A program made the translations under genes and the position numbers. Positions 8,342 through 15,832 of a stretch of DNA of 64,000 bases are shown here, one piece after another (within the stretch, counting starts at the first letter, position 1; each line of letters starts with the position of its first letter). Origin of the DNA: Alcaligenes faecalis (GTDB taxonomy: Bacteria > Pseudomonadota > Gammaproteobacteria > Burkholderiales > Burkholderiaceae_B); NCBI RefSeq assembly GCF_002443155.1, contig NZ_CP023667.1:2728001-2792000 (forward strand), read 5' to 3'. Below the pieces are notes generated by a model. It had not been told where the DNA came from. It ran no database searches and saw only the letters and a list, made by a program, of their open reading frames with translations.

Positions 8342-9496
8342 TTATGTCTCCAAAGTATCCAGCTTGGCAGTCCAGTCACCCAAGGAATGGGTGACCAGAT
8401 ACGGGTCGGGCGAGACCGGGCGCGTTGCCTGGCGCACAATCGCAAATTCGCCGTCGGCATTGATGCGGCCAATCCGAGGATAAAGCCAAGTGTGGTGATT
8501 ATTGGGATCGATCTTGATCCGCCCCTGGGGCGCGTCCAGTTCACTGCCTAGCAGGTAGGGCAGCAAATCCCCGATCGCATCACTGGCGGACTGCCGATAC
8601 GCATTGGCGAACAAATGCATCTGTGAATAGGCCGCTTCCCAACACAGATTAGGGTGGCAGTCGGCCCCAAAACGCTTGCGCAAACTGGCCAGGCAACGCG
8701 CATTGACCTCTGACTCGATAGATTGAAAATACGGTGCAGCGGTGAAGTGCCCACAGGCAATATCGGCCCCCATCTGCGCGACCTCGGCCTCGGAGGTGGT
8801 CAGGCTGGCAATAGGCATGGTCTGCGGATTAAAGCCCGCATTGGCATAGGCTCGATACAGATTGGCGGTGGAGTCCCCCACCACGGTGGAGAAGATAAAG
8901 TCCGGCTGCTTCTGGCGTATATCTTCCATGATCCGGCTGTAATCGCTCTCGCTGGCGTCCAGAGGCAGATAGTGCTCGCCCAGCACTTGGCTATCAGGAT
9001 GCTGCATGACCAGCTCGCGCATGATGCGGTTGGACTCGTAGGGGTAGATATAGTCCGAGCCAATCATATAGACCCGCGCGCCAAAATTACTGGTCATGAA
9101 ATGGGCCAGCTGCACACTGTTCTGATTGGGGGCAGCACCGGTATAGATCACATTGCCCGAAAACTCGAAGCCCTCGTACAAGGTGGGGTAGAACAGCAGC
9201 TTGTTCCACTTCTCCACAATCGGGATCACCGCCTTGCGGCTGCTGGACATATAGCAGCCAAAGATCACATTGACGCGGTCCTGCACAATCAGCCGCTCGG
9301 CCTGTTCAGCGTAGCAAGCGGGCCTGGACGCCGGGTCATAGCACACCGCCACCAGCTCGCGCCCGAGCAGGCCACCGGCCTCGTTGATTTCCTCAATCGC
9401 CAGCTTGGTGCCCTGCCACTGCGACTGACCAATGGTAGAGGTCATGCCGGTTGCAGAATAAAGAACGCCGACGCGTACGGGTTCGTTGTGAGCCAA
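8342..9496 (-). CDS. amiC: AmiC-like amide-sensing negative regulator (periplasmic-binding-protein fold)
   Basis: About 384 residues of a type I periplasmic-binding fold without a signal peptide, as expected for a cytoplasmic sensor. Stretches typical of Pseudomonas AmiC are present: GCYMSSSRKAV, YPTLYEGFE, GAAPNQNS, IGSDYIYP, FSTVVG and SLTTSEAEVA. Known role: it sequesters AmiR until a short-chain amide binds. I prefer the TTG at 9496 because AGGAG sits seven bases upstream; the alternative ATG at 9517 has no ribosome site. A 7-bp hairpin (GCAGGTC/GACCTGC, 9527-9544) lies just before the gene and might tune its translation. Urea-binding proteins share the fold, so the ligand is not proven. 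Confidence 0.88.
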   Translation of the reverse strand: MAHNEPVRVGVLYSATGMTSTIGQSQWQGTKLAIEEINEAGGLLGRELVAVCYDPASRPACYAEQAERLIVQDRVNVIFGCYMSSSRKAVIPIVEKWNKLLFYPTLYEGFEFSGNVIYTGAAPNQNSVQLAHFMTSNFGARVYMIGSDYIYPYESNRIMRELVMQHPDSQVLGEHYLPLDASESDYSRIMEDIRQKQPDFIFSTVVGDSTANLYRAYANAGFNPQTMPIASLTTSEAEVAQMGADIACGHFTAAPYFQSIESEVNARCLASLRKRFGADCHPNLCWEAAYSQMHLFANAYRQSASDAIGDLLPYLLGSELDAPQGRIKIDPNNHHTWLYPRIGRINADGEFAIVRQATRPVSPDPYLVTHSLGDWTAKLDTLET

Positions 9497-9628
9497 AGTC
9501 CATCTCCTGTCTAGCATGGTAGGGGCGCAGGTCGACAGACCTGCCGGTAAACACTACGAGCGAGCATCAGGTTACTCCAAAAAACGGCATTACTCTGGCT
9601 CCCCACCACGCTTGCACTCCTATGAAAA

Positions 9629-10111
9629 CTACCAGGCATCCATCATGATCAGGGTGCCGGGCAACCAGCAGGTCAAGGCCCCGACCAAGACGGTATACGC
9701 AGGCAAGATACGCAAGGACCGTCCCAGTCCCAAGGCCAGGAAAAACAGAAACCACAGGCTGGACCATAAGAGCCACATGGTGATCAAACGTGGATCGCTG
9801 GCAGACCCGGCAAAGGCCAAGGCACTGATGGCAACAAACAGGCAATACCAGCCAAAGCCCGCTCCTTTCAGCCCATACCACTGCACCACAGCCAGATACA
9901 GATAGGTAAAGGCGAACAGCAATCCACCGGCGACGGCAAAGTAATCTGCCATTTGCTCGCCGCGCTGCAAGCCCAGCAAATTGATGAACAGGGCCAACAG
10001 CCCCACCAGCAAGTTAAAGGGGGCCAGGTCCCGACTTTCAATACGTCCAGTCAAACCCACACCATTCACAATCAGCACAGCCCCAATAAAGAAAAGCGCA
10101 ACACCCAACAT
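9629..10111 (-). CDS. amiS: AmiS/UreI-family acid amide or urea channel
   Basis: 160 residues with about six membrane helices and short loops. The C-terminal half contains the family's aromatic pattern (YLYLAVVQWYGLKGAGFGWY, LWSSLWFLFFLALGLG). Known role: an inner membrane pore for short amides or urea. The ATG at 10111 is preceded by GGAGG at an 8-base spacing; a TTG five codons upstream is less likely. It is the first gene of an amiS-amiC-amiR operon, whereas in Pseudomonas amiS is last and amiE comes first. No amidase gene is found in the window. Confidence 0.9.
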   Translation of the reverse strand: MLGVALFFIGAVLIVNGVGLTGRIESRDLAPFNLLVGLLALFINLLGLQRGEQMADYFAVAGGLLFAFTYLYLAVVQWYGLKGAGFGWYCLFVAISALAFAGSASDPRLITMWLLWSSLWFLFFLALGLGRSLRILPAYTVLVGALTCWLPGTLIMMDAW

Positions 10112-10270
10112 GGCATAAGCCTCCAAAACAAGGTGACGATTCCGGCCTGGCTGGCGTCAGGAACCTCCTGGCGCTGCGTGAGCTCTGTGTATCGCGATGG
10201 CTTATTGCCGGGAGGCATGGTCCGAATAGTTCGCGCCCTAATTACGAGGTCGGATTTATTTCAGGCAAAC

Positions 10271-10317
10271 AAAAAGGCCCAGACCGGTTCAGGTAATGAA
10301 CCGGTCTGGGCCTTTTT
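10271..10317 (-). terminator. Leader intrinsic terminator upstream of amiS (probable AmiR antitermination target)
   Basis: A perfect 16-bp stem (GGCCCAGACCGGTTCA, 10276-10291, paired with 10297-10312) with a 5-nt loop is flanked by A5 and T5, so it can terminate in both directions. No gene ends nearby: upstream on the minus strand there is only the divergent exporter leader, and amiS begins about 160 nt downstream. A terminator in this position fits ANTAR-controlled antitermination. The rest of 10112-10522 holds an AT-rich patch near 10465-10490 that could contain promoters for both directions, and a hairpin near 10154-10175. I could not identify the paired hexaloop stem-loops expected of ANTAR targets. 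Confidence 0.75.
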
Positions 10318-10522
10318 GCCCAACATCGGCGCTGGCAGCATTGGCAGCGGATGTCGCGTCTATTCGGAAATGTCGCAGCGATCTGAAATCGCGATCGGTG
10401 CAATTCTTACATAGCCCGGACGATCGTCTGTACTAGCGATTACCCTAGCGGCTGACGATTGGCGTCCTAAATATATTTTGTGCTACAGTAGCCCATCGAT
10501 TTAACGATCTGATCCCTATTCC

Positions 10523-10702
10523 ATGAACCGCCCCGCATCTTCTTTGCCAAGCACTCTGCCCCTGTCGCGGGCCGCGTCGCTGCGGGCGGGCTCTCCTCCA
10601 TCTGTCTTGCTGTTGACTGTCGTCGCCCCGGGCGTCGTCAATCAAGCCGCAGTCGTGTCCGACGTCGTCGTCGACACACGCGTCTACAGCGTCTGCTCCT
10701 AA
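10523..10702 (+). CDS. Valine-rich short ORF, candidate leader peptide for the EamA exporter
   Basis: A 59-codon frame begins at an ATG 266 bp before the exporter start. Its second half is strikingly rich in valine (about 12 of the last 33 residues, almost all GTC), including VVAPGVVNQ, AAVVSDVVVD and RVYSV. Runs of one amino acid in a short ORF upstream of a transporter recall ribosome-mediated attenuation leaders such as ilvB. The Shine-Dalgarno is weak. A pyrimidine run (10705-10717) follows the stop, but I see no convincing alternative terminator hairpin. It could be a non-translated GTC-rich stretch. Confidence 0.35.
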   Translation: MNRPASSLPSTLPLSRAASLRAGSPPSVLLLTVVAPGVVNQAAVVSDVVVDTRVYSVCS

Positions 10703-10788
10703 GACCTCTTTTTCTTTTCCTGCGCTCTTGATGCGCCTGGAATGTCTTTGCAGACAAACCTAATTTATTTAGACAGATAAAGAACATC

Positions 10789-11649
10789 ATGATTTCTTCT
10801 TCTCGCGCCCAAGGGGGTGCTATTGCCCTGTTCGTGCTGCTTTGGGGCAGCGCGGGTATTTTCACTCGTATCGGTTTGGATCATGGCTCGGTTATGGCCA
10901 TGCTGATTCTGCGTTTTGCCATTGCCCTGCCTATGGTGATTATGCTGGGGCACTTCAATGGCGGCTGGCTACCGCCCAAAGGGCAACGTCTGCTGCCGGC
11001 TATCAGCGGTTTGCTGATGATCGGGCTGTATTCGTTTTTCTATTTTGAAACTCTGGCCCAAGGGATCACGCCTGGTCTGCTGGCCACGATTCTGGGGGTA
11101 CAGCCAATTCTGACTTTGGCTTTGACCGAGCGGCGTTTTTCCCTAACCCGTGTGGCCGGTTTTGCACTATCGCTGACAGGACTGATTCTGGTGGTGTATC
11201 AAAGCCTGATCGTCAGCCGCTTGTCCGTAATGGGTCTGGTGTTTGCGATTGCTGCTTTGTTAAGCATTACCGTCGGGACGATTGTTCAAAAGCGTCAGCC
11301 TGTGGGGGCGTTGCAGGGCATGCCCTTGCAATACTCCTTGTCTCTGGTCTTGTTTATTCTGGTGTCCCTGGGTTTGGGACAGGAAATCCGCTGGGAGAAC
11401 ACGCTGGGCTTTTGGGGACCGGTGGTGTGGCTTGGCCTGGTGATTTCCGTGCTGGCCCAGTTGCTGCTGTATCGCATGATTCGCAGCGGGAATCTGGTCA
11501 ATGTCACTAGCCTGTTTTATCTGGTTCCTGTGGTGACAGCCGGGCTGGATTTCCTGATTCTAGGGAATACCTTGGCGGCTCGCGCGGGGTTGGGACTGGT
11601 GGCTATCTTGGCTGGTCTGTGGCTGACACTACGGAAGAAAGCGGCGTAA
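10789..11649 (+). CDS. EamA/DMT-family inner membrane exporter
   Basis: 286 residues with ten predicted helices in two EamA repeats. The first opens with LFVLLWGSAGIFTRIGLDH; the second ends with LGNTLAARAGLGLVAILAGLWL and a KK tail. Known role: drug/metabolite-transporter superfamily members usually export amino acids or other small metabolites. The start ATG has only a weak AAAGAA upstream. The valine-rich ORF 86 bp upstream would be consistent with a branched-chain amino acid as substrate, but that is inference only. No partner gene is adjacent. Confidence 0.85.
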   Translation: MISSSRAQGGAIALFVLLWGSAGIFTRIGLDHGSVMAMLILRFAIALPMVIMLGHFNGGWLPPKGQRLLPAISGLLMIGLYSFFYFETLAQGITPGLLATILGVQPILTLALTERRFSLTRVAGFALSLTGLILVVYQSLIVSRLSVMGLVFAIAALLSITVGTIVQKRQPVGALQGMPLQYSLSLVLFILVSLGLGQEIRWENTLGFWGPVVWLGLVISVLAQLLLYRMIRSGNLVNVTSLFYLVPVVTAGLDFLILGNTLAARAGLGLVAILAGLWLTLRKKAA

Positions 11650-11725
11650 GTCTGCTTTTTATAAGTGGGGTTTCACAGAGAGTTAAATCGGTCTTTGAAT
11701 GATGAGATCGGTCTCCGTGAAGCCA

Positions 11726-11952
11726 CCACTTGGGGCCCTCTGCAGGGATTGGGCTGAGAACTTGCCGGTGCTGCGCACCGGTGCCCTTGTCAGGAGATAG
11801 CTACGGGCGCACCCTGAACTCCCGGGGTGGTTCGTCCCCCGGACGAACCACAAGCGCCCCGGTCAAACAACAGGGTGCTTGCATCCCTACGCTATCTCCT
11901 GACCGCGGCAAGTACTCTGATCCGCCCAATCCCTGCAGAGGGACCCAAGTGG
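11726..11952 (-). ncRNA. Structured repeat element, copy A (unknown family)
   Basis: Read on the minus strand, a 162-nt core (11917 to 11756) is closed by an outer stem of about 27 bp with one mismatch (CCACTTGGG, then CCCTCTGCAGGG, then ATTGGGC). Inside are GAGTACTTG...CAAGTTCTC, a 12-bp stem TCAGGAGATAGC/GCTATCTCCTGA, an arm CACCCTG/CAGGGTG, a helix CCGGGG/CCCCGG, a hairpin GTGGTTCGTCC-GGG-GGACGAACCAC and a hairpin CCGGTGC-GCA-GCACCGG. Shared with the other copies are GGGATGCAAGC, CGCTTGTG, GAGTTCA and GACAAGGGCACCG. No ORF explains it. Whether it acts as RNA or DNA is unknown. Confidence 0.75.
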
Positions 11953-12358
11953 TTCACAGTGATGCATATCCACGATTCAAGCCGGTTTACTTCCAAGATC
12001 CAGATGCTCAGAGACAGATCTCAATGCCTAGCTCTCTATTTTTAAGCAGCAGCCCTCAAAGCCCCCCTCTAAAAGCCCCTGATTTACGAGTTCTCGCTAC
12101 ATACAGATAGATACGAGTCATCAACGTATAAGTACTGCAAGCATGCTGATCATCATTGATGATTACTTTTGGGCTTTTTCAACTAGCCTCACTGCGCTCA
12201 GTCGCAGTAGCCCTTCAATCCATCTCAACAACTTGGCCGACAAGACACCCAAGCCCACCAAGCGCCAAGCCAAAAAACGCAACACAGCCCCCTGTCCTCT
12301 CTACAACCAGCACTTTCTCCCGTCCAAAATCGGTTTTTTTTATATTTCTCCGTTGTGA

Positions 12359-12592
12359 GCCGCTTGGGGGCCGGGTCCAGGGGGGTGGGCGATTCAGACT
12401 GCTTGCCGCAGGCGGTTCTGATATCCGGGATGCAAGCCCTGTGCTGCTTGAGCCCGACGCTTGTGATTGGTCCGGGGGACCAATCACCGGGCGAGTTCAC
12501 AGGGCGCCCGGATATCAGAATCGACAAGGGCACCGATGCGCAGCATCGGCAAGTAGTCAAGCCCACCCCCCTGGACCCGGCCCCCAAGCGGC
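12359..12592 (+). ncRNA. Structured repeat element, copy B (unknown family)
   Basis: A perfect 32-bp outer stem (12359-12390 with 12561-12592) encloses a 162-nt core (12397-12558). The inner helices are GACTGCTTG/CAAGTAGTC, TTCTGATATCCGGG/CCCGGATATCAGAA, CCCTGTG/CACAGGG, GCCCG/CGGGC, GTGATTGGTCC-GGG-GGACCAATCAC and CCGATGC-GCA-GCATCGG. Each differs in sequence from copies A and C but keeps its pairing. The flanks continue the symmetry imperfectly: ATCGGTTTTTTTT on the left and AAAAAAAACCGAC on the right. The rest of 11650-12746 shows no gene that I can support. Confidence 0.8.
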
Positions 12593-12612
12593 GTCCCCAC
12601 AGAGACACCAAA

Positions 12613-12659
12613 CAAAAAAAACCGACATCTCCAACCCTGGGGTCGGGCGAGATATCGGT
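12613..12659 (-). terminator. Intrinsic terminator after the cbb3-like oxidase operon
   Basis: Read on the minus strand, an 11-bp stem (ACCGAYATCTC/GAGATNTCGGT with one mismatch, 12621-12631 and 12649-12659) enclosing a G/C-rich inner stem is followed by a run of eight T (12613-12620). It lies about 90 bp beyond the stop of the cytochrome c gene. Confidence 0.8.
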
Positions 12660-12746
12660 TCAAAAGCCGGGGGCCTGTTCCCGGCGTGCTACCGTTTCAA
12701 AACGTGCTTCTAATTATTAATTCCAGAAGAACCAATCCCAGCCGTC

Positions 12747-13337
12747 TCACTGCGCCGCAATCCAGTCCTGCAATTCCTTCTCCCCTTGCCAGGGTTGGCT
12801 TCGATCAGCACTAGCCGCACGCGCCTCGGCAACCAGTTCGGGAGTGACCGCCTCGGCCTCATTCCCCCACTCATGGCGAATGAAATTAAACACGGCAGCT
12901 AGCTCCGCATCACTGAACTGCTCCGCAAAAGCAGGCATCGCTCCCTGATATTGCTGCCCTTTCACCGTGATAGGCCCGTTAATGCCATGCAGCACCAACT
13001 GAGCTAACACTTTGGATTCGCCCTTCACCCATTCAGAGTCAGCCAAAGGCGGAAACACCCCCGGCAAACCTTGCCCGCTTGCCTGGTGGCACGCCATACA
13101 GGCATTGGCATATAGCTGCTTGCCATCCGCAGACGCACTGCCAGGGGCAGGAGCCAGAACCGCCAAAGGACGCTGATCCCCTAAGCGCGGCGAGCTGTTG
13201 GGCTGGGCGGAGACGATGTAATACACCGCCCAGGCCAGCAAGGCCAAAATCACCAAAATCACCACTCGCGGAACCGGGTTGTATTGCTCGTGAGGATCCG
13301 CATTCTCGCTTTGACGACTTTGCACAGGGCGACTCAT
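12747..13337 (-). CDS. Membrane-anchored mono-haem cytochrome c, third subunit of a cbb3-like oxidase
   Basis: 196 residues. A single membrane helix lies at ~24-45; a class I cytochrome c domain has CMACH at 80-84 and a probable methionine ligand in GAMPAF near 135. Known from the family: such subunits pass electrons to the CcoO/CcoN core. Canonical CcoP has two haems, so this one-haem protein is a reduced equivalent. Its start overlaps the stop of the CcoO-like gene (ATGA), and a terminator follows the gene, so it is the last cistron of a three-gene operon. Confidence 0.9.
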   Translation of the reverse strand: MSRPVQSRQSENADPHEQYNPVPRVVILVILALLAWAVYYIVSAQPNSSPRLGDQRPLAVLAPAPGSASADGKQLYANACMACHQASGQGLPGVFPPLADSEWVKGESKVLAQLVLHGINGPITVKGQQYQGAMPAFAEQFSDAELAAVFNFIRHEWGNEAEAVTPELVAEARAASADRSQPWQGEKELQDWIAAQ

Positions 13338-13942
13338 TCCTCACCTCCCACTGCATCCGCACTCAAGATCGGATACACATGCTTGAGTGACTGCAAATAC
13401 ACCACCAGATCCAAGGCCTCTGGACGGGCTACCAACACCTTGCCCTCCGGTGCCACACCCGGCGGCAGACTCACGACGCGCTCATCAGGCTGTACCTGAT
13501 CCGGGTTTTTGGCTTCAAACAGAAAACGATAGGGAGGCATATTGCTGCCCGGCGAGTAAGCACGCGGATCATACAAGTGCCCCAAATGCCAATCCTGACT
13601 AGGCTGACGCACACCAATATTGAACAGATCAGGCCCCGTGCGCATGGTGCCCAGCAAAGGCGGATCGTCGTAGTGATAATCCCCCGCGACCGAAGCACGC
13701 CCCCAACCACGGCTGGCATCGGCCACACCCGCGCCCGTCGTGCTGGGCTGCTGCGTGTGACAAGTAATGCAGCCATTGCCCCGATACACCGCCCGACCCC
13801 GTATTTCCTGACTGGTATAAGGCGACAAACCTTCCGGGGCAGGCTCGTCTTTCAGCTGCAGAAACGGCACCACAATCATGGCCGCCGTTGCCAGGGACAA
13901 GGTCACCATGGACCCGATAATCAACTTCAGTTCGTTTTCCAT
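13334..13942 (-). CDS. ccoO: CcoO-like mono-haem cytochrome c oxidase subunit II
   Basis: 202 residues. An N-terminal helix (~8-30) anchors a periplasmic cytochrome c domain with CITCH at 58-62 and a methionine ligand in the SNMPPYRF stretch. GPDLFNIG and LVVYLQSL are typical of CcoO. Known role: receives electrons for the haem b/b3-CuB centre of a cbb3-type oxidase. The gene sits 4 bp after ccoN and overlaps the next cytochrome gene, so all three are stoichiometrically coupled. Confidence 0.9.
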   Translation of the reverse strand: MENELKLIIGSMVTLSLATAAMIVVPFLQLKDEPAPEGLSPYTSQEIRGRAVYRGNGCITCHTQQPSTTGAGVADASRGWGRASVAGDYHYDDPPLLGTMRTGPDLFNIGVRQPSQDWHLGHLYDPRAYSPGSNMPPYRFLFEAKNPDQVQPDERVVSLPPGVAPEGKVLVARPEALDLVVYLQSLKHVYPILSADAVGGEE

Positions 13943-13946
13943 GTCC

Positions 13947-15599
13947 TTAAACCTCCAGCTCAGCGGTACGGCGCACAGCAGCCGAGCGGGACTCGGTCAA
14001 GGCAAACGCACCCGACTTCACAATCATCAGCAACACGTGCAGGGCAAAAACCAGATGGCCCAGCGTCATCATGGCGCCACCAATGGAACGACCTTGCAGC
14101 CACGGCATGGTGACCGCCACCGACTCCATAAAGCCACGAGCAGGATCCAGCAGGGCCAAACCTTGCAACACGCCACCAATGCTGAGCGTAATCATGTAGA
14201 CAGCAAAGCCAGCCACTACCAACCAGAAGTGCCAGGAGATCAAGGCGGGACGAGGCCAGGCGGTGTTCAGAATGCGTGGCAAGGCAAAGTACACGCCACC
14301 AAAGATCACCATGGTCACAAAGCCGTACATGCCCAGATGAGCGTGAGCCACGGTGAAATGCGTGAAATGAGTAATGGAGTTCAGCGAACGCAGCGCTTCA
14401 GCAGAGCCTTGCAGGGACGCGACGGTGTACATCATGGCGCCAAAGACAATGAAACGCAGAACCGGCGAGTGACGCAGCGCACTGAAATGACCTTTCAAGG
14501 TCAAGTGCTGGTTGGCCGAGAAGGCCAGCACCGGAATCACCATCATCACGCTTTGCACGATGGACAAGGTAATCAGCCACTCGGGAATAGGGCCACCAAT
14601 CAAATGGTGCGCACCGACCTGTCCGTAGAAGAAGGCCAAGGTCCAGAAACCCAGCAGCGACAAGTTGTAGGAGCGCACGGGCCGCCCGATGACTTTGGGC
14701 AAGAAGTAGTAAATGGCGGCAATCGACATGGGGGTGTAGAACAGGCCCAGTACGTTATGCCCGAACCACCAGTTCATGGTGGCTTGCTCCACCCCGAAGT
14801 GCACGCCAGGAACCTTGGCTACCAGATACAGAATCGGGAACCAGAACAGCGCCGCGCCGATGTACCAAACCGACACATACAGGTGCTTGACCTTGCGTTG
14901 CGAGAGCATCAAAGCCAGCGGCATGCCGATCATCATGCCGCCAAAGGCGAACAGCACACCGATTTGCCAGGGGATTTCCAGCCACTCCAGACCGGCGTTC
15001 AAGCCGATGGCCAAAGCACCCATCCCCGCAACCAGCGCTGCGTTCCAGACCAGACCGCCCACCATCACCAAACGGCCACCCAACAAAGGGGTTTGCAACA
15101 AGCGCGGCAACATCCAGATCGTCAGACCCAACAAGCCCATAGGGGCCCAGCCATACGCCACACCGTTCAGGTGAATCGTGCGCAGACGGCCGAAGCTCAA
15201 CCAGGACACATCCCCCAGAAACTCGGGCCAGTGCAATTTCAAGGAGCTGATCAAGCCTGCAAACGAGGCTACAACCAGCCAGACCACCGCACAGACAATC
15301 AACAAAAAAGCAGGCATGGAGCTGGAACGGTCAGCCTGCTCGCGCGCCTCCATTTCTACGGCACTGGTCTGCTGACCATGGTTTTCTGCCACGTGACCGG
15401 CAGCAGCCAGACTCAGAGCTTGCCGTTGGGCATCACCGGCAGAAGGCTCTTCGGGCTGGCCGATTTCGCCCTTGTGAAAAATAGTGCGTGCACCACTGAC
15501 GTCAGCATCGAACAGGCCCTTGCGCAGGGACCAGATAAAGGCAAAAAGCCCGGCAATCGACAGGATGAATGCGGCAAGCAAAAGCGCCGTCGGGTTCAT
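13947..15599 (-). CDS. ccoN: cbb3-like cytochrome oxidase subunit I with a fused CcoS-like N-terminus
   Basis: 550 residues. The core carries haem and copper ligands in the expected order: TIHLNGVAYGW (haem b), WWFGHNV with a downstream Tyr in AAIYYFLPK (CuB and active-site Tyr), GAHH (CuB) and THFTHFTVAHAHLGMYG (haems b3 and b). Residues 1-50 (one helix, then WSLRKGLFDADVSGARTIF) resemble the separate small assembly protein CcoS. A ~40-residue polar linker joins the two parts. The ATG at 15599 has AGAGGA upstream. Known role: O2 reduction, often under low oxygen. No CcoQ or CcoGHI genes are adjacent, so assembly factors must be elsewhere. Confidence 0.9.
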   Translation of the reverse strand: MNPTALLLAAFILSIAGLFAFIWSLRKGLFDADVSGARTIFHKGEIGQPEEPSAGDAQRQALSLAAAGHVAENHGQQTSAVEMEAREQADRSSSMPAFLLIVCAVVWLVVASFAGLISSLKLHWPEFLGDVSWLSFGRLRTIHLNGVAYGWAPMGLLGLTIWMLPRLLQTPLLGGRLVMVGGLVWNAALVAGMGALAIGLNAGLEWLEIPWQIGVLFAFGGMMIGMPLALMLSQRKVKHLYVSVWYIGAALFWFPILYLVAKVPGVHFGVEQATMNWWFGHNVLGLFYTPMSIAAIYYFLPKVIGRPVRSYNLSLLGFWTLAFFYGQVGAHHLIGGPIPEWLITLSIVQSVMMVIPVLAFSANQHLTLKGHFSALRHSPVLRFIVFGAMMYTVASLQGSAEALRSLNSITHFTHFTVAHAHLGMYGFVTMVIFGGVYFALPRILNTAWPRPALISWHFWLVVAGFAVYMITLSIGGVLQGLALLDPARGFMESVAVTMPWLQGRSIGGAMMTLGHLVFALHVLLMIVKSGAFALTESRSAAVRRTAELEV

Positions 15600-15832
15600 G
15601 GTATTCCTCTGATTAGATAGGCCCGCAGCCCACAGGGGCACGGACGAAAACACCCGGCAAGGCTACCTGTCGGTACAGAGCATTCCAAGAATCAGTTAAA
15701 GCTTAAAAAACCCTATCAGTTGACTTGAAAGCCGCGTAAATCGCGACTTGCTTGTGCTTGAAGACATACCCATCAGATAATAAAAAAACCATATTTATTA
15801 AAATTACCGTATCAGATGGAGCACAGAGCGGC

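Noticed and set aside
12156..12720. Overlapping frames on both strands through structured element B
   Set aside because: They run through a near-perfect palindrome, differ between copies A, B and C, and do not share a protein sequence.
13878..15620. Plus-strand frame of 580 codons opposite the oxidase genes
   Set aside because: Low-complexity His/Gln-rich translation, no ribosome site, and full overlap with well-supported ccoN and ccoO.
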